The notes under the pieces: generated by a model | The model's input: the letters and a program-made list of their open reading frames with translations, nothing else | What the model was told of the DNA's origin: nothing | The model's database searches: none | DNA from: Streptomyces sp. NBC_00654 | GTDB lineage: Bacteria; Actinomycetota; Actinomycetes; Streptomycetales; Streptomycetaceae | Direction: 5' to 3' | Length of the DNA: 64,000 nucleotides | Assembly: GCF_026341775.1 (NCBI RefSeq) | Contig: NZ_JAPEOB010000001.1 | Coordinates: 1,178,001 to 1,242,000 of the forward strand | Part shown: positions 49,290-59,884 of the stretch, in pieces | Layout of the letters: the number at the start of each line of letters is the position of its first letter | How positions within the stretch are numbered: position 1 is the stretch's first letter | Position numbers and translations under genes: made by a program

Positions 49290-50519
49290 TCAGGCGCTCC
49301 GCGGCCGCGTCAGACGTACCGGCAGCGTGTGGGGGCCGTTCATGATGAAGGACGCCAGCGGCACCAGCTCGTCGTCCGGCACCGCGATCTCCAGATCGGG
49401 GAACCGTTCGAACAGTGCGGGCAGCGCGATCGCGACCTCCATCCGGGCCAGCGGCGCGCCGATGCAGAAGTGCGCTCCGTGGCCGAACGCGAGGTGCGCC
49501 TTGTTGGTACGGGTGACGTCGAAGCGGTCCGCGTCCTCGCCGTGCAGCTTCGGATCGCGGCCCGCCGCGGCGAAGCCCATGAGGACCGGGTCGCCCTCGC
49601 GGATCGTCACCCCGCCGATCTCGATGTCCTCGGTCGCGAACCGGAACGGCAGCTGGTTGATCGGCGACTGCACCCGCAGGGCCTCCTCGGTGACCTGGTC
49701 CCAGGAGACCTCGCCGCTCATCGCCATCGCCAGCTGGTCGGGGTGGGCCAGCAGATTGCGGACCGCGTGGCACAGGAGGTTCATCACCGTCTCGGAGCCC
49801 GCGCCGAGCATCAGGAACAGGGTGCCGACCAGCTCCTCGTGGGTCAGCCGCTGCCCTTCGTACGCCGCGTCTATCAGCACGCTGGTCAGGTCGTCCGCCG
49901 GCGCCCCGCGCTTCGCGTCGACGAGGTCGCCCAGCGCCTGGTGCCAATGCGCCACGTTGGCCGCCGCCTCCTCCTCCGTGAGGGACGTGCTGGTGGTCAC
50001 CTCGCCCCCGCGCAGCACCTCGGCGCGGGACTCGGCCGGAACACCGAACAGGTCGCAGATCACGGCGGCGGGCAGGGCGTAGGCGAAGCGGCCCTTCAGG
50101 TCGATGACCTCCCCGGGCGGCACGTCCGCCAGGTCCTCGATGAGTTCCGTGGTGATCTTCTCGACCAGCGGCCGGGTCTCGTCGACCCGGCGCGGGGTGA
50201 ACGCCTGCGAGATCAGCTTGCGCAGACGGTTGTGGTCATCACCGTCATGGGTGGTCATGTTGTCCATCACGACCCAGCTGATCAGCGGCCAGTTCGCTGG
50301 GATCTCACCGGAGGCGAAGGCCGGCCAGCGCTGCGGATTCTTCACGAACCGCGCGTCGTTGAGCACCTGCTTCGCCAGGGCGTGGTCCACCACGCTCCAG
50401 CCGGTGACCCCACCGGGGAGCGCCACCGCGGCCACCGGCCCCTGCGATCGTAGGCGCGCGTTCTCGGCGTGCAGGTCCGTGCCGTTGCGGTCGAGTGCGA
50501 AGGGGCAAGCGGTCGCCAT
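49290..50519 (-). CDS. Cytochrome P450
   Basis: 409 residues. I-helix [16 protein letters not shown] (AGxxT variant), K-helix ExxR (EALR), the heme loop [18 protein letters not shown] with the thiolate Cys, and the [20 protein letters not shown] region all fit the bacterial class I CYP105/107-type fold. No ferredoxin gene is adjacent. It probably hydroxylates a small hydrophobic substrate. A GGAGG-type ribosome-binding site precedes ATG 50519. Confidence 0.92.
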   Translation of the reverse strand: MATACPFALDRNGTDLHAENARLRSQGPVAAVALPGGVTGWSVVDHALAKQVLNDARFVKNPQRWPAFASGEIPANWPLISWVVMDNMTTHDGDDHNRLRKLISQAFTPRRVDETRPLVEKITTELIEDLADVPPGEVIDLKGRFAYALPAAVICDLFGVPAESRAEVLRGGEVTTSTSLTEEEAAANVAHWHQALGDLVDAKRGAPADDLTSVLIDAAYEGQRLTHEELVGTLFLMLGAGSETVMNLLCHAVRNLLAHPDQLAMAMSGEVSWDQVTEEALRVQSPINQLPFRFATEDIEIGGVTIREGDPVLMGFAAAGRDPKLHGEDADRFDVTRTNKAHLAFGHGAHFCIGAPLARMEVAIALPALFERFPDLEIAVPDDELVPLASFIMNGPHTLPVRLTRPRSA

Positions 50520-50794
50520 CGGAATGCCTCCTGGAAGTAGAGGCCTCGAACACTAGGGAGCGTGCCGCGGCCCGCTCATCTCCTCCCGTGCGGAGATCGC
50601 CGGCACCCGGCTGCCCGCCCGGCGCGGCCCGCTCCGGGCCTCCACCGCCCGGACCGGGGACGATCACCGGGAACCCGGCGGCAGAAAATTCCCGCGGCGT
50701 GTCGATCGGTCCCGGTCCCGTTCGTCGTCATGGTGAAAGGCACCCCACAGCGGGGTGCGACGGTATATGGCAGGACACGACAGGAGCCAGGACC

Positions 50795-51145
50795 ATGAAG
50801 TACATGCTGCTGATCCACAGCGGGGCGATCGACGAGAACGGAGGCGCGGCCGACTGCACCGTCGAGGACTGGACGGACTACGACAGGTCCGTGCGCGACG
50901 CGGGCATCCTCGTCTCCGGGGAGTCGCTGGCCGACCTGGTCACCGCCACGACCGTCCGGGTCGGGCCGACGGGGGAGCGGACCGTGACGGACGGGCCGTT
51001 CGCCGAGACACGTGAGGTGCTGGGCGGGTTCCTCGTCATCGACGTGCCCGACCTCGACACCGCGCTCGACTGGGCGGCCCGCTGCCCCGGGGCGCGCGGC
51101 AGCGGTGCCGTCGTCGTGCGGCCCGTGGCCGACTTCGGGGCCTGA
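50795..51145 (+). CDS. YCII-domain (DGPF family) protein
   Basis: The product is 116 residues from ATG 50795 (CAGGAGCCAGGACC upstream). MKYMLLIHSGAIDENGG and the DGPFAETREVLGGFLVIDVPDLDTALDWAARCP core are a YCII protein. Its stop is two bases from the sigma factor start, the same arrangement as the pair at 8569-10130 but with less overlap. Confidence 0.85.
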   Translation: MKYMLLIHSGAIDENGGAADCTVEDWTDYDRSVRDAGILVSGESLADLVTATTVRVGPTGERTVTDGPFAETREVLGGFLVIDVPDLDTALDWAARCPGARGSGAVVVRPVADFGA

Positions 51146-51147
51146 CG

Positions 51148-52470
51148 GTGACGGGCGGGGGAGCCGGGGCCGGTGCGGGGGAGGCCGGGGCGCGGGCCTC
51201 GGTCGAGGCGGTGTTCCGGGAGGAGCGCGGTCTGCTGCTGGCCTCCCTCGTCCGCCGGTTCGGGGACCTGGACCTGGCCGAGGAGGTGACGTCGGAGGCC
51301 ATCGAGGCGGCGCTGCTGCACTGGCCGGCCGAGGGGGTCCCGGCCCGTCCCGGGGCCTGGCTGCTGACGACGGCCCGGCGCAAGGCCGTGGACCGGCTGC
51401 GGCGGGACCGGACGTACGCGGCCAGGCTCGCCGTCCTGCGCGCCGACGCGGAGCGGGCGGAGACGGAACGCGTGTACGCCGCACCGCCCGCCGGTGCCGC
51501 GGGCGAGCTGCCCGACGAACGGCTCCAGCTCTTCTTCACCTGCGCCCACCCGGCGCTCGCCGCCGAGGACAGGACCGCGCTCGTCCTGCGCTGTCTGGCC
51601 GGACTCACCACACCCGAGGTGGCGCGGGCCTTCCTGGTGCCGACCGTCACCATGGCCCAGCGGATCGTGCGGGCGAAGAAGAAGATCCGCGAGGCCCGTA
51701 TCCCGTTCCGGGTGCCCGGCGCCGACGAACTGCCCGAACGGCTGCCCGGAGTGCTCCAGGCCCTCTACTCGATCTTCACCGAGGGGTACGCCGCCAGCTC
51801 CGGACCGAGTCTCCAGCGGCCGGATCTGGCCGACGAGGCGATCCGGCTGGCCCGGATCCTGCGCCGGCTGCTGCCCGCCGAACGGGAGACCGCCGGGCTC
51901 CTCGCCCTGATGCTGCTCGTCCACGCCCGGCGCGACGCCCGCAGCGGGGCGGACGGTGAGCCGGTGCTCCTCGACGAGCAGGACCGGGGGCGCTGGGACC
52001 GGGCCATGATCGAGGAGGGGCGCGGTCTGGTGGTCGACGCGCTGACCGGCGGACCGGCCGGGCCGTACGGGGTGCAGGCCGCTGTGGCCGCGCTGCACGA
52101 CGAGGCGCCGGACGTCGCGCGCACGGACTGGCCGCAGATCGTGGCGCTGTACGACGTGCTGCTCGCCCTCGCCCCGTCCCCGGTGGTCGCCCTGAACCGG
52201 GCCGTGGCGGTGGCGATGCGGGACGGCCCGGAGGCGGGTCTCGCGCTGCTCGACGCGCTCGCCGGGGAGCCGAGGCTGCGCGCGTACCCGCCGTACCCGG
52301 CCGCGCGGGGCGATCTGCTGCGCCGCCTGGAGCGCTTCGGCGAGGCGGCCGCCGCGTACCGGGAAGCGCTCGAACTCCCGGGCACCGCACCGGAGAAGGC
52401 AGCGCTGCGCCGGCGGCTCGCGGAGGCCGAGCGGGGCGGGGGAGCGCCCGGCGTGCGACCCGGCTCCTAG
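51148..52470 (+). CDS. ECF42-type RNA polymerase sigma factor
   Basis: 440 residues from GTG 51148. Region 2: [36 protein letters not shown]...[20 protein letters not shown]. Region 4: [39 protein letters not shown]-terminal extension: [58 protein letters not shown] and [22 protein letters not shown]. This is the ECF42/DUF6596 plan. The sister gene is at 8569. Confidence 0.9.
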   Translation: MTGGGAGAGAGEAGARASVEAVFREERGLLLASLVRRFGDLDLAEEVTSEAIEAALLHWPAEGVPARPGAWLLTTARRKAVDRLRRDRTYAARLAVLRADAERAETERVYAAPPAGAAGELPDERLQLFFTCAHPALAAEDRTALVLRCLAGLTTPEVARAFLVPTVTMAQRIVRAKKKIREARIPFRVPGADELPERLPGVLQALYSIFTEGYAASSGPSLQRPDLADEAIRLARILRRLLPAERETAGLLALMLLVHARRDARSGADGEPVLLDEQDRGRWDRAMIEEGRGLVVDALTGGPAGPYGVQAAVAALHDEAPDVARTDWPQIVALYDVLLALAPSPVVALNRAVAVAMRDGPEAGLALLDALAGEPRLRAYPPYPAARGDLLRRLERFGEAAAAYREALELPGTAPEKAALRRRLAEAERGGGAPGVRPGS

Positions 52471-52694
52471 CCCGGCGTGCCGGGCGTCGCGAGCCAGGCG
52501 GGACTTTCGGCACACGCCCTAGCCCGGCGTGCCGGGGGAGCGCCCGGGGGAGCGTCGGGGGAGCGCCCGGGGATGTGCGGGTATCAGGACCGGCCTTGGC
52601 CGGAAGCATCCTCTTGACCCGGGCATGTCATGACACGACCATATGTGCGTCGCACAGGTCCATCCCCCACTCACGGACTCAGGAGACTGCCAGC
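52471..52694. other. Intergenic with short GC-rich repeats
   Basis: CTAGCCCGGCGTGCCGGG occurs twice, near 52467 and 52518, and GGGGGAGCG(C/T)C several times. These look like slippage copies. The last 70 bases hold the carboxypeptidase promoter and CAGGAGACTGCCAGC. No gene seen. Confidence 0.5.
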
Positions 52695-54050
52695 ATGCGA
52701 CTCGTCAGCGCACGGAAAACCCGACCGACGAAAACCAGACGGAACGCCACCATCGCCGTCCTGCTCGCCCTGGGCCTCGCCGCTCCCGTCTCCGCCGTCG
52801 CCAGTGCCGACACCTCGGCGCGGGGCGCGGTCGTCGCGGCGGACGAGCAGACCTCGCAGTACGAGATCACGGGGCGCACCACCGCCGTCACCCGCACCGA
52901 GATCGCCCGCGCCGGGGTCTCGGTCGACGAGGTGCACGACCACGGCATCGTGATCACCGCGGACGCCGCCCAGGCCAGGAAGCTCCGGGCGCGCGGCCAT
53001 GTCCTGGAGGCTCTTCCCGCGCCGGAGGCCGAACCCGTCGCGGCGGGCGGCGCCGGAGTGCTCGACTTTCCGCCGTCCGACTCCGGTTACCACAACTACG
53101 CCGAGATGAGCGCGGAGATCGACGCGCGTATCGCCGCGTACCCCTCGATCATGAGCAAGCGGGTGATCGGCAAGACCTACCAGGGCCGGGACATCGTCGC
53201 GGTCAAGGTCAGCGACAACGTCGGCACGGACGAGGCCGAGCCCGAGGTCCTCTTCACCGCCCATCAGCACGCCCGCGAGCACCTGACCGTCGAGATGGCG
53301 CTCTACCTGCTCCGTGAGCTCGGTGAGGACTACGGCACCGACTCCCGCATCACCCAGGCGGTCAACGGCCGCGAGCTGTGGATCGTGCCGGACGTGAACC
53401 CCGACGGCGGGGAGTACGACATCGCGTCGGGCTCGTACCGCAGCTGGCGCAAGAACCGGCAGCCCAACTCCGGTTCCACGGCCGTGGGAACGGACCTCAA
53501 CCGCAACTGGGCCTTCAAGTGGGGCTGCTGCGGCGGCTCGTCCTCCAGCACCTCCTCGGAGACCTACCGCGGTGCCGCGGCCGAGTCCGCGCCCGAGACG
53601 AAGGTCGTCGCCGACTTCGTCCGCGGCCGGGTGGTCGGCGGGAAGCAGCAGATCACGGCGGGCATCGACTTCCACACCTACAGCCAGCTGGTGCTGTGGC
53701 CGTTCGGCTACACGTACAGCGACACCGCCACCGGCATGAGCGCCGACGACCGCAACGCGTTCGCCGCCGTCGGCCAGAAGATGGGCGCGAGCAACGGCTA
53801 CACCGCCGAGCAGTCCAGCGACCTCTACATCACCGACGGATCGATCGACGACTGGCTGTGGGGCTCGCAGAAGATCTTCGGGTACACCTTCGAGATGTAT
53901 CCCGGGTCCGCGTCCGGCGGCGGTTTCTACCCGCCCGACGAGGTGATCGAGCGGGAGACCTCGCGCAACCGTGACGCGGTGCTCCAGCTGATCGAGAACG
54001 CCGACTGCATGTACCGGTCGATCGGCAAGGAGGCGCAGTACTGCGCCTGA
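52695..54050 (+). CDS. Secreted zinc carboxypeptidase, M14 family
   Basis: 451 residues. Signal peptide: [31 protein letters not shown], cleaved after ASA. The catalytic domain begins at about 135 with [19 protein letters not shown]. Zinc ligands lie in [17 protein letters not shown] (HxxE) and [16 protein letters not shown] (second His). [11 protein letters not shown]...WRKNRQ gives substrate Arg and [10 protein letters not shown] the NR pair. The catalytic Glu is in YTFEMYPGS. It digests extracellular peptides. Confidence 0.93.
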   Translation: MRLVSARKTRPTKTRRNATIAVLLALGLAAPVSAVASADTSARGAVVAADEQTSQYEITGRTTAVTRTEIARAGVSVDEVHDHGIVITADAAQARKLRARGHVLEALPAPEAEPVAAGGAGVLDFPPSDSGYHNYAEMSAEIDARIAAYPSIMSKRVIGKTYQGRDIVAVKVSDNVGTDEAEPEVLFTAHQHAREHLTVEMALYLLRELGEDYGTDSRITQAVNGRELWIVPDVNPDGGEYDIASGSYRSWRKNRQPNSGSTAVGTDLNRNWAFKWGCCGGSSSSTSSETYRGAAAESAPETKVVADFVRGRVVGGKQQITAGIDFHTYSQLVLWPFGYTYSDTATGMSADDRNAFAAVGQKMGASNGYTAEQSSDLYITDGSIDDWLWGSQKIFGYTFEMYPGSASGGGFYPPDEVIERETSRNRDAVLQLIENADCMYRSIGKEAQYCA

Positions 54051-54186
54051 CGGCCGCGGGCGCGCGCGGGGCGTGCGGCGCATCCGGGGCGCATTGGAGA
54101 GGTACGGAACCGGTGCGCCCGAAGGTGGCTGATACGTCCCGCGCGCTCCCCCGCCCACGACGAGGCTGCGGCCTTAGGGTGCCGAT

Positions 54187-56034
54187 ATGTGCGGAATCGT
54201 GGGTTACGTCGGTAGGCAGTCGGCGCAGGATGTCGTCGTCGCAGGTCTCAAGCGCCTCGAATACCGGGGCTACGACTCGGCGGGTGTCGCCGTTCTCGCG
54301 GACGGCGGGCTGGCCGCCGCGAAGAGGGCGGGCAAGCTCGTCAATCTGGAGAAGGAGCTGAAGGACCGGCCCCTTCCGGCCGGGAACACCGGCATCGGGC
54401 ACACCCGGTGGGCCACGCACGGGGCGCCCAACGATGCCAACGCGCACCCCCATCTGGACAACGCGGGCCGGGTCGCCGTCGTGCACAACGGGATCATCGA
54501 GAACTTCGCCGCGCTCCGGCGCGAGCTCGCCGGGCGCGGGCACGCGCTGGGCTCGGAGACCGATACCGAGGTGGTCGCCCATCTGCTGGCCGAGGCGTTC
54601 TCCGGCTGCGGGGAACTGGCGGAGGCCATGCGCCAGGTGTGCCGGCGGCTGGAGGGGGCCTTCACCCTCGTCGCCGTACACGCCGATCAGCCCGACGTGG
54701 TGGTCGGCGCCCGGCGGAACTCACCGCTCGTCGTGGGCGTGGGGGAGGACGAGTGGTTCCTCGCCTCCGATGTCGCCGCCTTCATCGCGCACACCCGGGC
54801 GGCGGTCGAGCTGGGGCAGGACCAGGTCGTGGAGCTGAGCCGGGCGGGCGTCGTCGTCACCGGGTTCGACGGGCGGACCGCCGAGGTGCGCGAGTACCAC
54901 GTGGACTGGGACGCCTCCGCCGCCGAGAAGGGCGGCTACGACTACTTCATGCTCAAGGAGATCGCCGAGCAGCCCAAGGCGGTCGCGGACACCCTGCTGG
55001 GACGGACCGACCAGGAGGGCTTCCTGCTGCTGGACGAGGTGCGCATCGCGCCCGGTGTGCTCCGGGAGATCGACAAGGTCGTCGTCGTGGCCTGCGGGAC
55101 CGCCTTCCACGCCGGGATGATCGCGAAGTACGCCATCGAGCACTGGACCCGGCTGCCCTGCGAGACCGAACTCGCCAGCGAGTTCCGCTACCGCGACCCG
55201 ATCCTCGACCACCGCACCCTCGTCATCGCCATCTCGCAGTCCGGCGAGACCATGGACACGCTCATGGCCCTGCGGCACGCCCGCGAACAGGGCGCGAAGG
55301 TCCTCGCCATCTGCAACACGAACGGCTCGACCATCCCCCGGGAGTCCGACGCCGTCCTCTACACGCACGCCGGGCCCGAAGTCGCCGTCGCCTCCACCAA
55401 GGCCTTCCTCACCCAGCTGGTGGCCTGCTACCTCGTCGCCCTCTACCTCGGGCAGGTGCGCGGGACGAAGTGGGGCGACGAGATCCGGACCGTCGTACGC
55501 CAGCTCGCCGCGGTCTCCGGACAGGTCGAGCGGGTCCTCGCGACCATGGAGCCCGTACGCGAACTGGCCCGGTCCGTCGCCGACAAGAACACCGTGCTGT
55601 TCCTCGGGCGCCACGTCGGCTACCCGGTCGCTCTCGAAGGTGCGCTGAAGCTCAAGGAACTCGCCTACATGCACGCCGAGGGCTTCGCCGCCGGTGAGCT
55701 CAAGCACGGGCCGATCGCGCTCATCGAGAAGGATCTGCCGGTCGTCGTGATCGTGCCCTCACCACGCGGCCGTTCCCTGCTCCACGACAAGATCGTGTCG
55801 AACATCCAGGAGATCAGGGCGCGCGGCGCCCGCACCATCGTCATCGCCGAGGAGGGCGACGAGGCCGTCGCCCCGTACGCCGACCACCTCATCACCGTCC
55901 CCGTTACGCCTACGCTGCTTCAGCCGCTGGTCTCCACCGTGCCCTTGCAGGTCTTCGCCTGCGAACTCGCGACGGCCCGCGGCAACGAGGTGGACCAGCC
56001 GCGCAATCTGGCGAAGTCCGTCACCGTGGAGTGA
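54187..56034 (+). CDS. glmS: Glutamine-fructose-6-phosphate aminotransferase
   Basis: 615 residues. The N-terminal glutaminase starts MCGIVGYVGRQSAQDVVV with the catalytic Cys2, plus LEYRGYDSAGVAVL, GHTRWATHGAPNDANAHPH and HNGIIENF. Two SIS domains follow (ISQSGETMDTLMALRHAREQGAKVLAICN...HAGPEVAVASTKAFLTQ and RHVGYPVALEGALKLKELAYMHAEGFAAGELKHGPIAL). It ends with the conserved LAKSVTVE. It makes glucosamine-6-phosphate for peptidoglycan and other amino sugars, in the cytoplasm. It begins the housekeeping block. Confidence 0.97.
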   Translation: MCGIVGYVGRQSAQDVVVAGLKRLEYRGYDSAGVAVLADGGLAAAKRAGKLVNLEKELKDRPLPAGNTGIGHTRWATHGAPNDANAHPHLDNAGRVAVVHNGIIENFAALRRELAGRGHALGSETDTEVVAHLLAEAFSGCGELAEAMRQVCRRLEGAFTLVAVHADQPDVVVGARRNSPLVVGVGEDEWFLASDVAAFIAHTRAAVELGQDQVVELSRAGVVVTGFDGRTAEVREYHVDWDASAAEKGGYDYFMLKEIAEQPKAVADTLLGRTDQEGFLLLDEVRIAPGVLREIDKVVVVACGTAFHAGMIAKYAIEHWTRLPCETELASEFRYRDPILDHRTLVIAISQSGETMDTLMALRHAREQGAKVLAICNTNGSTIPRESDAVLYTHAGPEVAVASTKAFLTQLVACYLVALYLGQVRGTKWGDEIRTVVRQLAAVSGQVERVLATMEPVRELARSVADKNTVLFLGRHVGYPVALEGALKLKELAYMHAEGFAAGELKHGPIALIEKDLPVVVIVPSPRGRSLLHDKIVSNIQEIRARGARTIVIAEEGDEAVAPYADHLITVPVTPTLLQPLVSTVPLQVFACELATARGNEVDQPRNLAKSVTVE

Positions 56035-56100
56035 GTGGAGTGAGCGGAGTGGGACGGGAGTGGCGAGAAGCATGACCAGGGGAAAGGCGAGGGTGAGTTC

Positions 56101-56469
56101 GTGATCATCGGGGTGGGGATCGACGTGGCCGAGATCGAGCGCTTCGGCGCCGCGCTGGAGCGTACGCCCCAGATGGCCCAGCGGCTGTTCGTGGAACGGG
56201 AGTTGACACTGCCCAGCGGGGAGCGGCGCGGTGTCGCGTCGCTGGCCGCCAGGTTCGCGGCCAAGGAGGCCCTGGCGAAGGCGCTCGGCGCGCCCGCCGG
56301 GCTGCTCTGGACCGACGCGGAGGTCTGGGTCGAGGACAGCGGGCAGCCCCGGCTGCGGGTGAGCGGCTCGGTCGCGGCGCGCGCCGCCGCACTCGGCGTA
56401 CGGAGCTGGCACGTCTCCCTCAGCCATGACGCGGGGGTGGCGTCGGCCGTGGTGATCGCGGAGGGTTGA
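56101..56469 (+). CDS. acpS: Holo-[acyl-carrier-protein] synthase
   Basis: GTG 56101, 122 residues. [14 protein letters not shown] is the Mg2+/CoA-binding start. [19 protein letters not shown] is the second conserved motif. [20 protein letters not shown] closes it. The enzyme transfers 4'-phosphopantetheine from CoA to the ACP serine. It lies between glmS and nnrD, the standard order in Streptomyces. Confidence 0.96.
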   Translation: MIIGVGIDVAEIERFGAALERTPQMAQRLFVERELTLPSGERRGVASLAARFAAKEALAKALGAPAGLLWTDAEVWVEDSGQPRLRVSGSVAARAAALGVRSWHVSLSHDAGVASAVVIAEG

Positions 56470-56473
56470 CCGT

Positions 56474-57922
56474 ATGCGACGTGCGTACAGCGTGGAGACC
56501 GTACGGGCCGCCGAGGCGGCACTCATCTCACGGCTGCCGGAGGGCGCCCTGATGCAGCGGGCCGCCGCCGGGCTCGCCGTGGCCTGCGGCGATCTGCTCC
56601 GGCGCAACGGGCGGGTGTACGGCTCCCGGGTCCTGCTCCTCGTCGGCAGCGGCGACAACGGCGGCGACGCGCTGTACGCGGGGGCCCGGCTGGCCCGGCG
56701 GGGCGCGGGGGTACGGGCCCTGCTGACCTCGCCCGACAAGGTCCACGCCGCCGGGCTCGCCGCGCTGGAGGCGGCCGGCGGGCATGTGCTCGACAGCCCG
56801 GACGGGCTCGGCGCCGTCGATCTGATCGTGGACGGCATCACCGGGATCGGCGGACGCGGCGGGCTGCGCCCGGAGGCCGCCGCGCTGCTGCGGGCGCTGT
56901 CCGGGTCACGGGCCCCGGTCCTCGCGGTGGACCTGCCCAGCGGGGTGGAGGCCGACAGCGGGGAGATCCACGGGACGGCCGTGCGGGCGGACGCGACGGT
57001 CACCTTCGGCACGTACAAACCGGGGCTGCTCATCGACCCGGCCGCCGAACGGGCGGGCGCCCTGCGGCTCGTCGACATCGGCCTGGGGCCCGAACTGCCC
57101 GAGCCGCCGGACCTGGAGGCGCTGCAGTACGCGGACGTGGCGGCGCTGCTGCCGGTCCCGGACGCGGAGAGCGACAAGTACCGGCGCGGGGTCGTCGGCG
57201 TCGTCGCCGGGTCGGAGCGCTACCCGGGCGCGGCGGTGCTCGCGGTCGCGGGCGCGCTGCGGGGCGGCGCCGGGGCGGTGCGGTACGTCGGCCCCGGCGG
57301 GGACGCGGTGATCGCCCGCTACCCGGAGGCGCTGGTGCACGCCGGGCCGCCGTCGAGGGCCGGGCGGGTGCAGGCCTGGGTGGTGGGGCCGGGGCTCGGT
57401 GACGGTACGGCGGCCGGGGCGGCGGTCGCCGATGTGCTGGCCTCGGACGTGCCGGTGCTCGTCGACGCGGACGGGCTGCGGCTGATGGACGCCGACGCCG
57501 TCCGGACGCGCGGCGCCGCCACCGTGCTCACCCCGCACGCCGGGGAGGCCGCCGCGCTGCTCGGCGTACCGCGCGAGGAGGTCGAGGCGGGCCGGCTCGC
57601 CGCCGTACGGGAGCTGGCCGCCCGCTACCGCGCCACGGTCCTGCTCAAGGGGTCGACGACCCTGGTCGCCGAGGCCCGCGACACACCCGTACGGGTCAAC
57701 CCGACCGGCACGTCCTGGCTCGCCACCGCGGGCAGCGGGGACGTGCTGTCCGGGCTGACCGGGTCCCTGCTGGCCGCCGGGCTCGCCCCGCGCGACGCCG
57801 CGTCGGTGGGCGCCTATCTGCACGGCCTCGCGGCCCGGCACGGCTCGGACGGCGCACCGGTCGCCGCACAGGACGTCGCCGACCGCGTCCCGGCCGCCTG
57901 GCGCGACGTACGGGCCGGGTGA
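56474..57922 (+). CDS. nnrD: Bifunctional NAD(P)H-hydrate epimerase/ADP-dependent dehydratase
   Basis: 482 residues starting four bases after acpS. The N-terminal epimerase contains LVGSGDNGGDALYAGARLARRGAGV and VDGITGIGGRGGLRPEA. The C-terminal dehydratase (from about 235) contains RGVVGVVAGSERYPGAAVLAVAGALRGGAG and NPTGTSWLATAGSGDVLSGLTGSLLAAG, the GSGDxLxG signature. The fusion repairs NADHX and NADPHX. It probably shares a transcript with acpS. Confidence 0.93.
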   Translation: MRRAYSVETVRAAEAALISRLPEGALMQRAAAGLAVACGDLLRRNGRVYGSRVLLLVGSGDNGGDALYAGARLARRGAGVRALLTSPDKVHAAGLAALEAAGGHVLDSPDGLGAVDLIVDGITGIGGRGGLRPEAAALLRALSGSRAPVLAVDLPSGVEADSGEIHGTAVRADATVTFGTYKPGLLIDPAAERAGALRLVDIGLGPELPEPPDLEALQYADVAALLPVPDAESDKYRRGVVGVVAGSERYPGAAVLAVAGALRGGAGAVRYVGPGGDAVIARYPEALVHAGPPSRAGRVQAWVVGPGLGDGTAAGAAVADVLASDVPVLVDADGLRLMDADAVRTRGAATVLTPHAGEAAALLGVPREEVEAGRLAAVRELAARYRATVLLKGSTTLVAEARDTPVRVNPTGTSWLATAGSGDVLSGLTGSLLAAGLAPRDAASVGAYLHGLAARHGSDGAPVAAQDVADRVPAAWRDVRAG

Positions 57923-58083
57923 GAACGGCCCCGCGGGTTCCGGGCCGCGGGCGGCCTGCCCCGGGCTCCGTGCTCCGTGCTCCGTGCTCCGTGCTGCGGG
58001 CTCCGGGCTGCGGGACGGGGGAGGCCGGGCCAGGGTGGAGACCGGGGCGTGAGCGTGAGCGGGCGAGAGAGGCGGTCGGTGCG
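57923..58083. other. Spacer with decameric GC-rich repeats
   Basis: GCTCCGTGCTCCGTGCTCCG-type repeats fill about 57966-58015. There is no coding sense in the longer ORF reading through it, which is why I start the next gene at GTG 58084. Confidence 0.5.
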
Positions 58084-58476
58084 GTGAGCGGTCCGGGCAC
58101 GGATTCCGTACGGGTACGCAGGGTCTACGACCCGCCGGAGGACGGTGACGGCACCCGCGTGCTCGTCGACCGGCTCTGGCCACGGGGCCGGTCCAAGGAG
58201 CGGGCCGCGATCGACGTGTGGCTGAAGGACATCACCCCGTCCGACGAACTCCGCTCCTGGTACCACCAGGACCGCTCCGGCGCGCGGTACGACGGCTTCG
58301 TCGACCGCTACCGCACCGAGCTGGGCGACCCGGCCCACACCGAGGCCGTCGACCGGCTGGTCGCCCTGGTGCGCGGGGGCGGACCGGTGACACTGATCAC
58401 GGCTGTGAAGGACGTCTCCGGCAGCCATGTCCCGGTCCTGGTCGACCATCTGGAGCACGAGCTGAAACGCCGCTGA
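58084..58476 (+). CDS. DUF488-family protein
   Basis: GTG 58084 gives 130 residues: VRVRRVYDPPEDGDGTRVLVDRLWPRGRSKERAAIDVWLKDITPSDELRSWYHQDRSGARYDGFVDRYRTEL and VTLITAVKDVSGSHVPVLVDHLE. This is the short DUF488 family, in which VDRLWPRG and W-F/Y-H are conserved. Its biochemical role is unknown. Confidence 0.88.
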   Translation: MSGPGTDSVRVRRVYDPPEDGDGTRVLVDRLWPRGRSKERAAIDVWLKDITPSDELRSWYHQDRSGARYDGFVDRYRTELGDPAHTEAVDRLVALVRGGGPVTLITAVKDVSGSHVPVLVDHLEHELKRR

Positions 58477-58696
58477 CGCCACGAAAGCCCCCTGGCAGGC
58501 CCCCGACGGCCCCCCTCGCAGGCCCCCGACGGCCGCGTGGCAGGGCCCCTGACGGGCTCCCGCGGCAGGGGCTTCTACGGGCTTTTGCGCGCGGCGGCGG
58601 GACGGGTGGTCGAACGGATGACCGGGAGACGGTTGGCCGGGCGGGGGTGCGGACAGTGACGGGATGCCGCCCCACGCCTCTGAGAGACTGGGCGCG
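58477..58696. other. Intergenic with dyad-rich GC segments
   Basis: Several GGCAGG(G)CCCC(C/T)GACGG units are repeated at 58490-58580, and CGGCAGGGGC...GCCCCTG pairs could form a terminator after the DUF488 gene. No gene is present. Confidence 0.45.
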
Positions 58697-59872
58697 ATGA
58701 ACGAGACAGCGCCCCTGAGAGCCCGTGCCGAGATCGACCTCGCCGCCCTGCGCGCGAACGTGCGCGCCCTGCGCACGCGGGCGGGCGGAGCGCAGCTCAT
58801 GGCCGTGGTGAAGGCCGACGCCTACGGGCACGGCGCGGTGCCCTGCGCCAGGGCGGCGCAGGAGGCGGGCGCGACCTGGCTCGGCACCGCCACCCCGCAG
58901 GAGGCCCTGGCCCTGCGCGCGGCCGGGCTCGACGGCCCGCTCATGTGCTGGCTGTGGACACCCGGCGGCCCCTGGCGCGAGGCGATCGAGGCCGGCATCG
59001 ATGTGTCGGTCAGCGGGATGTGGGCGCTGCGCGAGGCCGTCGCCGCGGCGGAGGCGGCCGGCCGCCCGGCCCGTGTCCAGCTCAAGGCCGACACCGGCCT
59101 CGGCCGCAACGGCTGCCAGCCCGCCGACTGGTCCCGCCTGGTCGCCGAGGCCCGCGCCGCCGAGAAGGCCGGCCGGGTCCGGATCACCGGTCTCTGGTCC
59201 CACTTCGCCTGCGCCGACGAACCGGGCCACCCCTCGATCGCCGCCCAGCTCGGCGTGTTCCGCGACATGGTGGCGTACGCGGAGAAGGAGGGCGTCGAGC
59301 CGGAGGTGCGGCACATGGCCAACTCCCCGGCGACGCTGACCCTCCCCGAGGCGCACTTCGACCTTGTCCGGACCGGGGTCGCGATCTACGGCATCTCGCC
59401 CAGCCCCGAGCTGGGCACGCCCGCCGATTTCGGGCTGCGCCCCGTGATGACGCTCGCCGCGTCCCTCGCCCTGGTCAAGGAGGTCCCGGCCGGGCACGGC
59501 ATCAGCTACGGGCACCACTACACGACCTCCGCCGAAACGACCCTCGGCCTGATCCCCCTCGGCTACGCGGACGGCATCCCGCGCCATGCCTCGGGGCGCG
59601 GACCGGTCCTCGTCGACGGCCGGGTGCGCACGATCGCGGGCCGTGTGGCCATGGACCAGTTCGTCGTCGACCTCGCGGGCGACCGGCCGGAACCCGGCGC
59701 GGACGCCGTACTGTTCGGCCCCGGCGACCGGGGCGAGCCGACCGCCGAGGACTGGGCGGTGGCCGCCGGCACCATCGCGTACGAGATCGTCACCCGGATC
59801 GCGGCCCGGGTGCCCCGGGTGTACGTGAACGAGCAGGACGAGCCGCACGAGATCCCGACCGACAACGACTAG
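58697..59872 (+). CDS. alr: Alanine racemase
   Basis: 391 residues from ATG 58697. The PLP lysine lies in LMAVVKADAYGHGAVPCARAA. VQLKADTGLGRNGCQP, TGLWSHFACADEP, HMANSPATLTLPEAHFDLVRTGVAIYGISPSPE and the C-terminal SYGHHYTTSAETTLGLIPLGYADGIPR (catalytic Tyr) follow. AMDQFVVDL and AYEIVTRIAARVPRVYV end it. It supplies D-alanine for peptidoglycan. The next gene starts 12 bases on. Confidence 0.97.
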   Translation: MNETAPLRARAEIDLAALRANVRALRTRAGGAQLMAVVKADAYGHGAVPCARAAQEAGATWLGTATPQEALALRAAGLDGPLMCWLWTPGGPWREAIEAGIDVSVSGMWALREAVAAAEAAGRPARVQLKADTGLGRNGCQPADWSRLVAEARAAEKAGRVRITGLWSHFACADEPGHPSIAAQLGVFRDMVAYAEKEGVEPEVRHMANSPATLTLPEAHFDLVRTGVAIYGISPSPELGTPADFGLRPVMTLAASLALVKEVPAGHGISYGHHYTTSAETTLGLIPLGYADGIPRHASGRGPVLVDGRVRTIAGRVAMDQFVVDLAGDRPEPGADAVLFGPGDRGEPTAEDWAVAAGTIAYEIVTRIAARVPRVYVNEQDEPHEIPTDND

Positions 59873-59884
59873 GAGCGCGGCACG